Source: Gnetum montanum (taxonomy: Eukaryota; Streptophyta; Gnetopsida; Gnetales; Gnetaceae). From it: a stretch of DNA of 53,831 bases. Below, one piece after another: positions 1-10,857 of the stretch (position 1 is its first letter; each line of letters starts with the position of its first letter). The stretch spans positions 18,302 to 72,132 of the forward strand of contig MNCI01018099.1 in the NCBI GenBank assembly GCA_015680685.1, written 5' to 3'. Below the pieces are notes generated by a model that ran no database searches, was not told the DNA's origin, and saw nothing but the letters and a program-made list of their open reading frames with translations. Both the position numbers and the translations under genes were made by a program.

Positions 1-314
1 GTAAATGTTGATGTGGATCTAAGTCATAGACTCCTGAAAATTTAGAAAAGTTGTTTAATTCGAGCCTGGGTAGTTGGCTCTTTTTACGATGCCTATGTGA
101 GATTTGAATGGCCTCTTGTATTTGCGTTAGGCTTGTAGTGGCCAGTGGGGGTTCATCATCATCGAGTAAGTTATGGACGTTGTTTTTGTTCATGTATATA
201 AGAAACTCCCACTTCAGGTTGTATACTCCAATCTTCATCGTCATATAGTTCATTGGTTCTCCAATGAACTTCCTCACTAAGTGTGGCATTATTATTATCT
301 TGTAGGAGAGGCAT
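1..314 (-). pseudogene. AthF gag, N-terminal part (runs off window)
   Basis: This is the start of a retrotransposon Gag reading frame on the minus strand. It begins at the ATG at 314, which follows the tRNA-Asp primer site and a leader of about 120 bases. The first residues read MPLLQDNNNATLSEEVHW and are acidic. About 45 codons in, the frame shifts, and the other frame continues with a motif like LELNNFSKFSGVYDLDPHQH, the sort of sequence that opens the retrotransposon gag domain. Gag would form the cytoplasmic virus-like particle. The rest lies left of the window. The frameshift shows the copy is dead. The assignment rests on position after LTR and PBS more than on protein similarity. Confidence 0.6.
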
Positions 315-433
315 TGTTGTAAAGTTATGTGTGAATTTGGATGTGAATTTTTATAATTACTTCTTTCTAAGAGATATATCATTAAGTTCTTTACAAAAAC
401 TTTGTATGATATAACTAATCTAGATAACTAGCA

Positions 434-455
434 CCTTCCCCGGCAACAGCACCAA
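434..455 (-). promoter_or_regulatory. AthF primer-binding site (tRNA-Asp type)
   Basis: Read on the minus strand, the bases directly after the LTR end are TTGGTGCTGTTGCCGGGGA, close to the complement of the 3' end of plant tRNA-Asp. This is the usual minus-strand cDNA primer site of the Athila lineage. It fixes the orientation of AthF and marks its LTR as the 5' LTR. Confidence 0.8.
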
Positions 456-1326
456 TGATGAGTGACGAGGTACCCTTACACTCAACCATACGAATACGAG
501 CGTTCTCACACGTGATTCGGTTGAACTCCGTAGATGGACTAGTTGTGGCACCTAGACAATTATCCTTGGATCATAGTTCAGTGTCTTCCCACCTGGACTA
601 CTATTATATTTTTCACTTATGGTTTAGTCCAGAGTGAGGTGTATGATGTGTTTCTAATCTAACACTACTCCTGAAGGCAGTGGAAAATAATATTAACTAA
701 GCTAAGCTAAGAAGGAAATGGTAAGAAAATCTAATCTAGCCTAAGTGCGATGAGTAGCCGATTCCTTGATCAACTGTACACATCTTGGACCTCGTGCACG
801 ACTACCACTAGGATTACCAAGCACAAATCCTAGGTACGCCACTGGGATACCAAGTAGTCACACTTAAATGCCCGTAATCAAGTCGTAATCATTCCATGTT
901 ACTAAGAGATAAGGGTGAGAAAGAAAGCAGTAAATAAAATTAAATAAACAAATAAATAACAAAGTGAATGCTGCAATGATGAAGTAATATCAATCTTTAT
1001 TGCTGGCCATGTGCACGTCCAAGTAAGTCACACTCGAATAAAGAATGTCATACAATTACATTCACCACACTACAGGCAGACACTGGAAAAATAATCTAAC
1101 TCTGTAGGGATCAAACTGCCAGAGCTTCACTACTTCTACTCTAGGATGATGAACAAGGGAGATCTGCTTCTTATTTATAGGCATTACGATGGAATGCGAT
1201 ATCGCGTACGTGATATTGCAGGGAAGACGGGATATCAGGTACGCGGTATCGCAGGGGATGTGATATCGCGACAAACACGATATCGCGTACGCGATATTGC
1301 AGCCCATGCGATATCGCGTCCCATCA
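456..1326 (-). repeat. AthF 5' LTR (Athila-like)
   Basis: A long terminal repeat of 871 bp with TG...CA ends, read on the minus strand. The start (position 1326 going left) is TGATGGGACGCG and the end is CTCGTCACTCATCA next to the primer site. U3 holds a cluster of CG-rich palindromic repeats (1185-1326), then a TATA box (TATAAATAAG, about 1171-1181). The R/U5 part matches the LTR at 2096-2861 in opposite orientation, as well as LTR scraps near 9 kb and AthB's LTR. The sequence right of 1326 belongs to another element, AthG, so AthF probably inserted into AthG. The second LTR of AthF is outside the window. Confidence 0.8.
1185..1326. repeat. CG-rich palindromic repeats in AthF U3
   Basis: Several diverged copies of a unit like GATATCGCGTACGCGATAT lie just upstream of the TATA box. 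Positions 1280-1297 form a perfect 18-bp palindrome (ATATCGCGTACGCGATAT). Other copies are degraded by single C/T or G/A changes. The AthG LTR has fewer copies at 2100-2165. Confidence 0.8.
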
Positions 1327-2080
1327 CTAACTTTGGTAACAACCTTACTAACGATTGGTCCCATGTGATCAAAGGAAGGTCCTGCTCAAGGTGTGATCAA
1401 ACGATCTCGAAAAGGTGGAAGACAAGATCCTACCAGACAACATGTAGAATAGGAGGAACAATCATTTAGGATTCATCAAGAAGATCCTCCTACCGTATGG
1501 TCCGGGCAGGTAGAAGCAGGAGATACCCTCTCTGAAAGCAGTGCCTGGTACTTAGGTGAAATGTACCAATTTTGACATGATAAAGAAGAAGGTACCATGG
1601 TTAACATTTGTGGTGTGACTATTGATTTCTCTATTCAAGCCATTTTGAAGGTATTAAACCTTCCAAATATAGGGCCAAAGGTTGCTCAGAACCAGCTGGA
1701 CACTTTTAGAATTGAGCAACTTAATTGTTGACAAAGAATAAAAGGGTGGCGGAAGAAAAAGAGAAGGTTGACTGGGATGCCTCTATGGCACAAGCACAAA
1801 CTTCCACACATGCCAAGGCACTCAAGGCCATACAAGAGGAGAAACTCTAGGCCATACTTCAATGCCATCAAATCCCAAGACCTGGAACACAAGAAAAGGG
1901 AAAGAAACTTATGGAGGAGCCACCACCACCAGGAACTACATGAGTTCCACCAATTTTGTAATCGTAGTATTTTTCTGTGTTATGTCTTCCCACATTGTGG
2001 AATTGTTTCATTTCTTTTTCCATCAATAATCCCATACCTATCGACTGTGTAATCATTGTAACTAGAGGACATGTTTTTAT
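1327..2080 (+). pseudogene. AthG 3' internal region, relic of the second ORF
   Basis: This stretch lies between the AthF LTR and a plus-strand polypurine tract, so it is the 3' end of the internal region of another Athila-like element. Broken plus-strand reading frames are visible, for example one containing VNICGVTIDFSIQAILKVLN near 1590-1660 and a charged stretch with KRVAEEKEKVDWD near 1735-1780. These probably derive from the second ORF found complete in AthA (39769-42630), but similarity is too weak to align by eye. It has no intact frame. I infer the identity from position. Confidence 0.4.
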
Positions 2081-2095
2081 TCAGTCGTGGGGGTA
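2081..2095 (+). promoter_or_regulatory. AthG polypurine tract
   Basis: TCAGTCGTGGGGGTA immediately before the LTR start TGATGGG. AthA has nearly the same sequence (TCAGTCATGGGGGTA) before its 3' LTR, and AthB has GTGGGGGTA. This is the plus-strand primer of reverse transcription. Confidence 0.75.
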
Positions 2096-2861
2096 TGATG
2101 GGATGCGATATCACGTATGTGATATCACATTTTCCCCTACGATATCGCGTACGCGATATTGCAGTCCACCGCAATGTCTATAAATAAGAAGCGGCTTGTT
2201 CATCATCCTAGTTTGGATTATAGCTAGACTCTGCCAGTTTGATCCCTCCAAAGTTAGATTATTTTTCCCGTGTCTGCCTGCAATGTGGTGAATGTAATTA
2301 TATGGCATTGTTTATTCGAGGGCAATAAAGAACGAGATTACTTCATCATTGTAGCATTCACTTTGTTATTTATTTGTTTATCTAAATGTTATTTATTACT
2401 TTCCTAATTAGTTTCTCTTACCCTTATCTCCTATTAATGTGAATGAGTACGACTTGGTATCCCAGTGGCGTTCCTAGGATCTGCACTTGGTAATCCTAGT
2501 GGTAGTTGTGCACAAAGTCCAAGATGGGTACCGATAATCAAGGAATGAATGCTCATCGCACTTAGGCTAGATTAGATTTTCTTACCCTTTCTCTCCTAGA
2601 TTAGTTAATTACTACTTTTCATTGACATCAGGAGTAACGGTTAGATTAGGAACATATCATACACCTCACTCTAGACTAAACCATACGTGAAAAATATAAT
2701 ACTGGTCCAAGTGGGAAGACAATGAACTGCGACCGAATAACAACTGTCTAGGTACCACAAGTAGTCCATCTGCGGAGTTCGACCGGAGACGTTCGACCGG
2801 ATCGCACGTGAAAATGCTCGTATTTGTATGGTTGAGTGTAGGGGTACCTCACCACTCATCA
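2096..2861 (+). repeat. AthG 3' LTR (Athila-like)
   Basis: A 766-bp LTR starting TGATGGGATGCG and ending ACCTCACCACTCATCA. It is an inverted copy of the AthF LTR at 456-1326. The two share the palindromic U3 unit (18-bp palindrome at 2142-2159), the TATA box (2178-2188), and the R/U5 blocks around the TACCAAG-type motif and the GTGGGAAGACAATG motif. It is shorter mainly because U3 has fewer palindrome copies. It follows a polypurine tract, so it is a 3' LTR. Confidence 0.8.
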
Positions 2862-3305
2862 CTTGACAAGGACATCAATGATAGAGGTCCTATTTGTTTT
2901 GACCAATGGAATTTATCATATGGAAAGCAATGTGATTTGTTTTGGCTCATGTATATTATTGGATTCAATAAATATAGAACATATTACTATACATATAATA
3001 CAATGAAAAGGTTATGCTGCCATGGTAGGCAATATAGAAAATATTTATAATTTTATATTTTATGATATTTGTGGATTTTATAAATATTAGAATAAAAAAA
3101 TAATAAACACACATGCATTACAATCCCTTATGAGATAAGTGCAATATCACGCATAAAAAGCAATAAAGGGCTCTTAGTCACAACCTTAATGGCCTAACAT
3201 CATAATGTACAGTTATGACCTCCTTGGATAAAGATGAATCATCATAGCTTCATAAAATGGAAATTAAATAAATATTTTTAATGTTTTGATGTTTAAGGTA
3301 TCAAT
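2862..3305. other. No recognisable feature
   Basis: AT-rich sequence right of AthG. I see no coding, repeat or RNA signal. Confidence 0.5.
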
Positions 3306-3722
3306 GTTAGAATAAGGGAAAACCATGAGCTATATTCACTAAGCAAACATTAGATCCCACATTGACCAAATGGTTTCAAGTTACATTAACAAGGCAGCAC
3401 TCTGACAAGGTCTAGCCACACTTGTGAGGTAATGACTCAAAATACACAAAAACAAGAAAAATAATCAACTTACCTAAAGGAAAAATATGCCTTCACAAAA
3501 AATAGATGTTAAAAGACAAATTAAAATGTATAAGTATGATAAGATGTGTATGAGAGCTTATCCCAATTATTTATAGTTTTTGCAATGTAACAGTGGAGAT
3601 TCATTAATGCCTAAGCATCAACAAAGATTTGTCAACACAACCTAAGCCAATCATATTACACTTTTGGTACTTGGGCCCAAAATTGGGCAAGTAAGGGGTG
3701 TGCTAATGCAAGGGAGTCAACA
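3306..3722 (-). repeat. Candidate small LTR
   Basis: On the minus strand a purine-rich tract (AGAAAGGGGATG, complement of 3723-3734) is followed by TGTTGACTCCCTTGC at 3722. A TATA-like box (ACTATAAATAATTGG) lies about 150 bases further, and a possible end ...TTCTAACA lies at 3306. The ends TGTT...AACA and the order PPT, TATA, terminus fit a 417-bp 3' LTR of a minus-strand element. I found no partner LTR and no matching 5-bp target duplication, so this stays tentative. Confidence 0.35.
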
Positions 3723-4639
3723 CATCCCCTTTCTAAGATCCAAAGTGTTGATCCTAGATGAAACCCAAAATCCAAGGAAACATGTCAAAAGGACCTCAAG
3801 GTGTCCAAACGAGGTCTAAAACATCCTAAGGAGCTTAAGACATACATAAAACCAAAAGGTATGATACAAAGGCAAGGAAGCATACCTACAGACACAAACT
3901 ACAATTGAACAGGCTAGGACTGTAAACACAAGGCACATGATCCCAAGGCTTATAATTTACTTGCAAATTTCTGCTAGATGGCTCATAACCATAACATTTG
4001 TTAGAGTGATATTTGCATTATTTGCAATTTTTTCCTGAACACTATTGCTATTGATGTCGTTATTGCAAACACCCATATTAAAGTAGTTCTATTATAATGT
4101 ACTTTATTTTTTAAATAATAAATTTTTAAAATAATAATTTGTTCAATTTTAAATGTTTAATAGAAATAAGTTTGATACATTATTTCAAAACAATGGAGTA
4201 TTTTCCCTATGAGATTCTACTTGTTGATTGAAAATCAAGTTTTAAAAATGAACATTTATAGAATTTATGACTAGTTGATAACTTGCTTTGCTTATTATAA
4301 TTGCATTTGTGATATTGTGTTTTTATGTTGAGACTCTTAACTAATAGGGTAACATAATATAGATATAATAATTTTCTTGAACCAACTACAAAAATTTTAC
4401 TATAAGGATTTTTCACTAAATTTTTTTTGTTAAAACTATGATCAAATTAGGTCATTTAATTCTCATATACATGGAATCAACAATTATTAAACTTTATTAC
4501 TATAATATTCTATTAAGATAAAACAATATTTTCAAAAAAATATTATTTGTGGAGAAATGTTACTGTCATCATATTCTTGTTATGCTACAAAAATTGATAT
4601 CTTTACTAAAATCTTAAAACAATGAGTATTACCAATTTA
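3723..4639. other. AT-rich, no clear gene
   Basis: Between the candidate LTR and the gag-like relic. Short open frames here have biased AT composition and no motif I recognise. If the neighbours belong to one minus-strand element, pol is absent or unrecognisable. Confidence 0.4.
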
Positions 4640-5786
4640 ATGCATATGTGGTGTTATTTCAAGCTTAAAGGACCATTGTCAATCTCTTAAACTTTGAAAC
4701 TAAACTTTTTGTTTTTCTTTTTCATGGGTGGCCTCTTATTGATTAATAATTCAATGGATGGACTTACTTATTTTTAACTTTTTTCTCATGTAACTCCTTT
4801 ATCCCTTTTAGAATCCATGGAATATTTGCCCTTAGAAATCTTAGGACTTCTATTGTTGCTATGGAGTTCTTTTTCAAACTTAAGAGCTAACTCAAAATCC
4901 TCATCCAAAGTTTGAGGCTTATAAAATGTAAGATTTTTTTTTATATTTCTTCTTCAATACATCATAGAAGTTTGAAGCTTCTTTAAACTCATTCTAATAA
5001 ACCTTACCTAGTTGGAAAGCTTTTCAAAAATCCATGTGATATTTTTTTATACTTTTATTAGATCATTTTCTACATTTCAACCTTTGAATGACTTTTTTTG
5101 TCTATTCGGTCTTCTCAAAAATTTTTACTTGAACATAAAGTTCATAAGAGAAAAATTCTTAATTGGAGTTCCATTTCTTACAACATAAACATAACTCTCT
5201 TTTACCCACCAAACTTGTGTCATATCTTCAAAATTTATCTCAACATATCACATCTTTTGATGATCTTCTATATCTTTAAGCTTAAAGTTTTTTTCAACAA
5301 CTTGAGCCAAGAAATAAAATATTTAATAACTTCTATTCTATTAAAATTTTTAACTTCAACATGGGGAAATCTAGAAGCATTCCTAAATGCTCTAGTAAAA
5401 GTAAGCTCAATCCCTTTACTTGGATTTCCTTAAGGCTTTAAACTACATTCCTATTTTTAATTTTCTTAAAAACATAAATGCATGAGACTTGTTCTCAACA
5501 CTTGGAGTATGAGGAATATAATTTTCTTATTTATTATTCTTTCTAAAGTTTCCATGCATAAAAGAAATGTCATCTTCAAGAGGTGGCATGGATGAATTCC
5601 TTGATGAAGAGGTCCTTCGTGAACTTGTCCTTGAGTTATTCTCATGTCTAGATGTCCTTGATGATGTAGGATGTTATTTGTTCTCTTTTAGCTTCTCAAG
5701 TTTGTTCAAAATGTACTTGAGAATATTTCTCATGTCTTCCATATCTTTGGCTAAAGCCTTGATTATATTCTTCTTTGATGTCATGA
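4640..5786 (-). pseudogene. Decayed gag-like relic
   Basis: A minus-strand coding relic with many stops and frameshifts. It could start at the ATG at 5786 (MTSKKNIIKALAKDMEDM), followed by a helix-like segment and a Ser/Arg-rich linker. Further along, around 4900-5400, lie gag-like phrases such as FTRAFRNASRFPHVEVKNF and near 4880-4920 QTLDEDFELALKFEKEL. The last resembles the QTL..AF..AL..E pattern near the end of plant gypsy Gag domains. It sits in the same orientation as the candidate LTR at 3306-3722. The family is uncertain and I see no zinc knuckle. Confidence 0.4.
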
Positions 5787-7330
5787 TGGAAATGAACTAA
5801 AGGTAGAATATACAATTACCCACAAAGAAATATCAAAGGATTAAGAGTATCCACAAGGAGAATTAGAGTGCCCAAAAGGAACCAATTAGGAATTACTCAA
5901 ATCATCATTGAAATAAGTCCAAATCTTTTAAATCCTAGCTAATTTAAGCAAATGATTATTAAAATTAAATTTTATTTGCAATTCCCAAAATAATTAATCA
6001 TTTAATGACAAAAAAAAGTTATTGAAATTGTAATTGATGAGTGATGGACTAAACCCTATGCCTAATGATATGATACATAAGCATTGCAAGTGATGGTATC
6101 ATAACCCATAAAAGAAACTTGTGTGATGTCTAGATAGTTATGTTGTACCCACCTTTTCACTTTTCTTCAAAATGAAACTAAGTGTGGTTTCAAGCTCCTT
6201 CCATGAGGACTTGAGCATCACATCCCCCAAATACATCATCTCAAGACATATTCTCAATTATTGAGGACCATTAAGAATCATCTAGGTTCATAATCCAACT
6301 TATGAACTTAATTTTTCAAGATCTCTAAAAAACTCTAGAACCAAAAACTTTCAAACTGTTGGAGCTAGCCAAGGCCAAATTTTTTCTAAGTGTTGGAGCT
6401 GTTATAGATTCTACATCATGCAAGAGCACCAATGGTACATCCTATGCTTCCCTAGAATCACAAATTTTGAATTCAACAAATTTCACAGTTTGGCCCTAGG
6501 ATTGCAAGGCCAAAATGTTTCTTAGTGTTGGAGGTGATGATATGTCAAATGGGTTTTCTTTGACACTATAGCACAAAACCCCCCAAATATAACCTTTAAG
6601 GCTGTTTTTGACCTTTGGAGGCCCCCAAGGATCATCCGAAGTCATATTCCAACTTTTCGGCATCAATTCTAGCAACTTTGCAAAAATCCCAAAAATTATT
6701 AAAAAATTTTCAAACTCTGGAAATTTATGCTAGTGCTACGTTAGTGTAACACTAGTATCACCATTTTTGGAACTTCCAAATCTCATCAAAACTATGTTTT
6801 GACATGAACCATGGATCCCCAAAATCAAAATGACTCATTAGTAGTAATTTTGGAGCTCCAAGCTTCCAAAATTTGCACTTTTCTAAAAGCTTTTTGAAAC
6901 ATGAAAAAGTAGCATTTTTAGCTAAGTATGGAACACTAGTAAGATTATAACTCATCTTGACATATTTAAATCATCCCATATATCATATTCATAGCTTTCC
7001 ACTAGTCTATGGATCTCTCAACACTTCAAAATTACCATTCAGACATATTTCGAGGTTAATTTTGATCTTTCTAGAGTTCGGATTTTTGGTTGGAAAAATT
7101 GTCAAAATTTTTTATAACTCTAGGAACTAACATTAACATTGCACCAACATCAGCATTAGCATTAACACCAATGTCAGTGTCAATGTCAACATTAATTTTG
7201 GCATCATGTTTACAAGTTGCCATGTTCACTAAAATCAAAGACTAAACTTGCTATTTTCAAACTTAATGATTAGCTCCACTTAACTCCAAGTTTAATTTTA
7301 GCAATCCTAAGTTAAATTTTGCAACATCAA
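5787..7330. other. Noncoding, with a local duplication
   Basis: AT-rich DNA without a supported gene. Two imperfect copies of a block containing AAGGCCAAA...TTCT(A/T)AGTGTTGGAG(C/G)TG lie near 6375-6410 and 6508-6540. A simple run of AACATT/CATTAG-like hexamers lies near 7125-7195. It may be part of a degraded LTR or leader. Confidence 0.35.
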
Positions 7331-7345
7331 GCCTATAAATACAAG
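7331..7345 (+). promoter_or_regulatory. Possible TATA box
   Basis: CCTATAAATACAAGC is a good plant TATA sequence. An AATAAAG signal lies about 450 bases downstream near 7791. This spacing would suit an LTR's U3-R region, but no LTR ends were identified. Confidence 0.25.
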
Positions 7346-7886
7346 CTTAAAACACAAGTTTGAGGTCAGATCTTTTGAGATTTGAGAGCACTTTTTAAAT
7401 TTTGAGTGATTAAAAGCATAAGTTCCTACCACCACCATAGCTCCCATGTGATCCTCAACCTTCTTCACCACCTTTTGCACCTTCAACATCACTTCCAAAG
7501 ATATAATTTTTATGCTTCTGTAGCACATTCAAGAGTTAGAATTTTTTTAGCTCCCATGTCAATCACAATAATCTTGGTCACAAAAGCCTTGTTTCGACCC
7601 AAAATTGACTCCAGATTGCATCTACGACTTCTTCATCCATTACCTAATCCTCTATAGGTTTAATTCCATCCTCCAAATTGATATTTTTCTAAGATCTAAG
7701 CTTTTTCTATCCATTCTATTACACTTATGCTTTTCTCCCATCATTTATAGTTTGGCCCTCCGTAGTAGGTGAATGCTTCGCAACTCATCAATAAAGTATT
7801 TTATTGTTTGGGAAAGGATTTAAAACCTTTTCCTCATATTTAAGATTCTTACTTTTATTATTTTTCACTTGTTTACTCGCATTCTA

Positions 7887-8470
7887 TACCTAGAAATTTT
7901 TTTATCTCCTACATCACATTCTATACTTAGTCAAGTTTTTAGCATTTTATACTTAACCAATTTTCACATAAAATTTTCATTTTTTAGGAAGGGATCTAAC
8001 ATCCCTCTCTCTATAGAAGAATATTAATATTTCAAAATTTTATATCCTTTTATATAATTTTGATACCTAGAATTATTTCTATCTCGTACATCATGTTCTA
8101 TACTTCGTCAAATTTTCAATGTTTGACACTTAGTCAAATTCTTAGCATTTTACACTTTAACTGTTTTCCCACATAAAAATTTTATTTTTTAGTGAAGGAA
8201 TTGACATCCTTATTTCTACATAATAACATTAATATTTCAACATTTTATATCCTTTTATATAATTTTTATACTTTAAATTTTTTTTATCTCCAACATCATA
8301 TTCTATTCTTAGTCAAATTTTTAGCCTGTTTTATACTTAGTTATTTTTCATCCTAAAAATTATATTATTTGGGGAGGAAAATGAGATCATTCCTTTCACA
8401 TTATAGTTATACTATTTTAATATTTTATACTCATTATCCACATTTTATACTAATTTTTTTATTCCATAAT
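7887..8470. repeat. Tandem repeat, about 190-bp unit, 3-4 copies
   Basis: Copies begin near 7887, 8062, 8269 and 8449. Shared blocks are TACCTAGAA...TTTTATCTC.TACATCA, TTCTATACTTAGTCAA, AGCATTTTATACTTA, and a block with AATATTAATATTTCAA.ATTTTATATCC. The last copy is partial and more diverged. Spacing is 175, 207 and 180 bp. Confidence 0.7.
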
Positions 8471-8755
8471 TCATAGCCTATCTTGCACTTACTTTTTTTT
8501 GATAATCTATACTTAATCATTTTTCCTATGATTTTACACTTATTTATTTTTAGCATTAAAGACTTACCTTTTTCATCATTTCCTATGACTCCTCATTTTT
8601 GTGTTGTAGGCTAAGTCCATTTTTAATTGGAGAATTTATGCCTCTTCGTTTCATAATTGATACCATATCGAGGGTTACATCAATCTAAAGGCTATTTATA
8701 GCCATGAGCTAAGTATCTTAACAATTAGTTCATGGAGGTGTTCTTGTCATGGTTT
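8471..8755. other. No recognisable feature
   Basis: AT-rich sequence between the tandem repeat and the Athila LTR scraps. No coding or repeat signal seen. Confidence 0.4.
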
Positions 8756-9190
8756 AATAAACTTTTCTATAGAAAAAAGTTGTTACTTAATTATAGGTCA
8801 CTATCTTCCCACTTGGAGTTGTGGCTCTAAGCATATAGATTTTTGCATAATGAGGCATATGGTAATGATATTGTTTAGCATATTTAAGTAATAAATGTAA
8901 ATATAGTACTTAACTAATTAATATAAAAAATAGTGAAGAAAATCCTAAACTAGTCTAAGGGTGATGAGCATTTGCTTTTGATTTTCTGTACACATCCTAG
9001 ACTAGGGTAATCACCACCAAGATTACCAAGTAATAAGCTACTACATGTGACAAGAATATCATTACTAGGTTATCAAGCAATTACATGTTAAACTCAAAAA
9101 TAATCATACTCATTCTACTAATTTACTACAATGTGTGAAATTATAAATTATTAAGCTAAGTGCATCATACATGTGATAATTCCAATATTA
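8756..9190 (-). repeat. Athila-like LTR fragment, minus orientation
   Basis: It matches, in the same orientation as AthF's LTR (590-890), the blocks around TCTTCCCAC.TGGA, AACTAGTCTAAG.GTGATGAG, CTGTACACATCC and CACCAAGATTACCAAG. The ends are lost. It is joined almost directly to an inverted copy at 9200. Confidence 0.55.
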
Positions 9191-9199
9191 AAATGTAGT

Positions 9200-9616
9200 C
9201 ACTTCATATTCCAATAGTGATAATTCCTGGTTTGGCTACTAGTGTGTCACTTGGTAATTCCAATAATAGTTACACTAGTTTAAGACTTGTAAAAAACTTG
9301 GGACTAGATGCTCATTGTTCTAGGAGAATATAGAATTTTCTTGGATTATTCATTAGAATAAGTAATTTACAGAATCAATAATCATATTTTACTTTAGTGT
9401 TATTATAGTTAGATAGCATCATTATATCATATAATTTACTATGCATTAATACATACACCTTGATCATCACTAGTGCTTGTGGGAAGACAATGATCAAAAA
9501 TCTATGCATTAACTCTCTAGAAATTACATTAACCCATCAATGGATTACCATTAGGTTTCATACAATGCTTGTATATTGTATGGTGAAGCATAGGAAAACG
9601 CTTACTACCAATCATT
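9200..9616 (+). repeat. Athila-like LTR fragment, plus orientation
   Basis: It contains the R/U5 blocks in AthG order: CACTTGGTAATTCCAATA, GATGCTCATTGTTCTAGG, then GTGGGAAGACAATGATC, then ...ACCAATCA. It is followed by TTAGTGTCATTGCCAAGAC at 9617-9635, a degraded tRNA-Asp-type primer site, which supports an LTR 3' end near 9616. U3 is missing. Confidence 0.6.
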
Positions 9617-9819
9617 AGTGTCATTGCCAAGACACAATTCCATGATGCTAACAAGATTGAGATCATTCTTATTCACTGCAACATTTCACTTAGAATAAAC
9701 CTTTACTTTCTCACGCACTTTATATTTCTATGTTATTTACATTACTAATGTCATTTACATTTCCATTACATAAAAGCAATTTTTAAAAATGAGTACAACC
9801 ATTTTTAATCATAATATAT

Positions 9820-10170
9820 AGTTATTTCATATCTTAGTAATGATAACATTTAGTTTGCCTAAAAGCATATTCCTTGGTAATCTTAGGAACAATTATACTA
9901 GTACAAGGCATGTATAAAAAGTTGGGAATGGATGCTCATTGTTCTAGGATAATATGGGATTTACTTTTATTATTCATCAAAATAATTATTTTAAACAACT
10001 AATTACCATATTTTACTTGAGTGCTATTATAGCTAAATAACTTCATTATATCATATACCTAATTGTGAGTTAAATCATACATCTTAATCACAACTAGCTC
10101 TAGTGGGAAGGCAATGATTAATGATCTACACATTAACTCTCTAGAAATTACATTAACACTATTGCAATTA
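9820..10170 (+). repeat. Second Athila-like LTR fragment, plus orientation
   Basis: It closely resembles 9215-9535. Both contain CCTTGGTAATCTTAGGA-like, GGATGCTCATTGTTCTAGGA, GTGGGAAGGCAATGATTAA-like and CATTAACTCTCTAGAAATTA sequences. A tandem LTR-internal-LTR remnant or a tandem duplication could explain the pair. Confidence 0.6.
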
Positions 10171-10857
10171 GAAAAATTGATCATTGGAGAAACTGATAGA
10201 TCTAACACAACAACCTCAATCCCAAATCCCTAAAGCCTCCAAAAAAATGAGATTCAAGGTGCCTTGGCTAGTATAGCAATTCAACCAAGGACTTTGAAAA
10301 TGCAAAAAAAATAATGGAAATATTATAGGTCTATAGAACAGAAAGCAAATGCAAAGTGCACACAAAAAATAAAACTTTAAAACTTTATTAAAATAATAAA
10401 AGAAACTTCTAGAAATGTGTACAAGAAATTCCTATGAGAGAGCAAAGGAGGTTTCACTAAGGAAAGAGCTCAAGGCCTGTTGAAGTTGATGTGATCTCTT
10501 CCATGATTTGGATACCAAGCCACTCCTAATGCATTTGAATCTCCTCTAATACAATCTATAGATCTACAATTTTGGTTGTTGTTGAAGGTGAGAAAAGTGA
10601 AAAATCTAGCTACTAGATTACTCCACAGAACTACAGTGTTGACACCAAAAGTTCACAAGTTTTAGGGTGATAATATTTCCACACTAGGGTTCAAGAGAAT
10701 GCAAATGTGGAAGATTGCAAAATCCCTTGAGTGCTTCAAAATGCCCAAGTGTGGAATTATTACATGGAAAAATGTATGTATGCTCAATGTATTCAAGTTC
10801 CAAAAAGTGGAACCTATAAATGGTGTTTAAGGCTAGTTTTCATAGGTCCTAGGCCAT
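10171..10857. other. Unassigned sequence left of AthB
   Basis: No gene seen. The minus strand has a TATA-like box (CCATTTATAGG, near 10815-10825) and the plus strand has A-rich stretches near 10300-10400. It could be part of TatD's 3' LTR if AthB inserted in TatD, but I have no sequence match to prove that. Confidence 0.3.

Noticed and set aside
1146-1469. Plus-strand open frame through the AthF LTR
   Set aside because: It is produced by the palindromic CG repeats of U3 (repeated YRVRDIA residues) and runs antisense to the LTR. Not a gene.
6088-6104. TGGTATCATAACCC, resembling a tRNA-Met primer site
   Set aside because: No LTR end lies before it, and the nearby gag-like relic is on the other strand.
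7125-7195. Short repeated words with spacers, looking a little like a CRISPR array
   Set aside because: It is simple hexamer-like repetition (AACATT/CATTAG) without constant repeats, in plant-type DNA.
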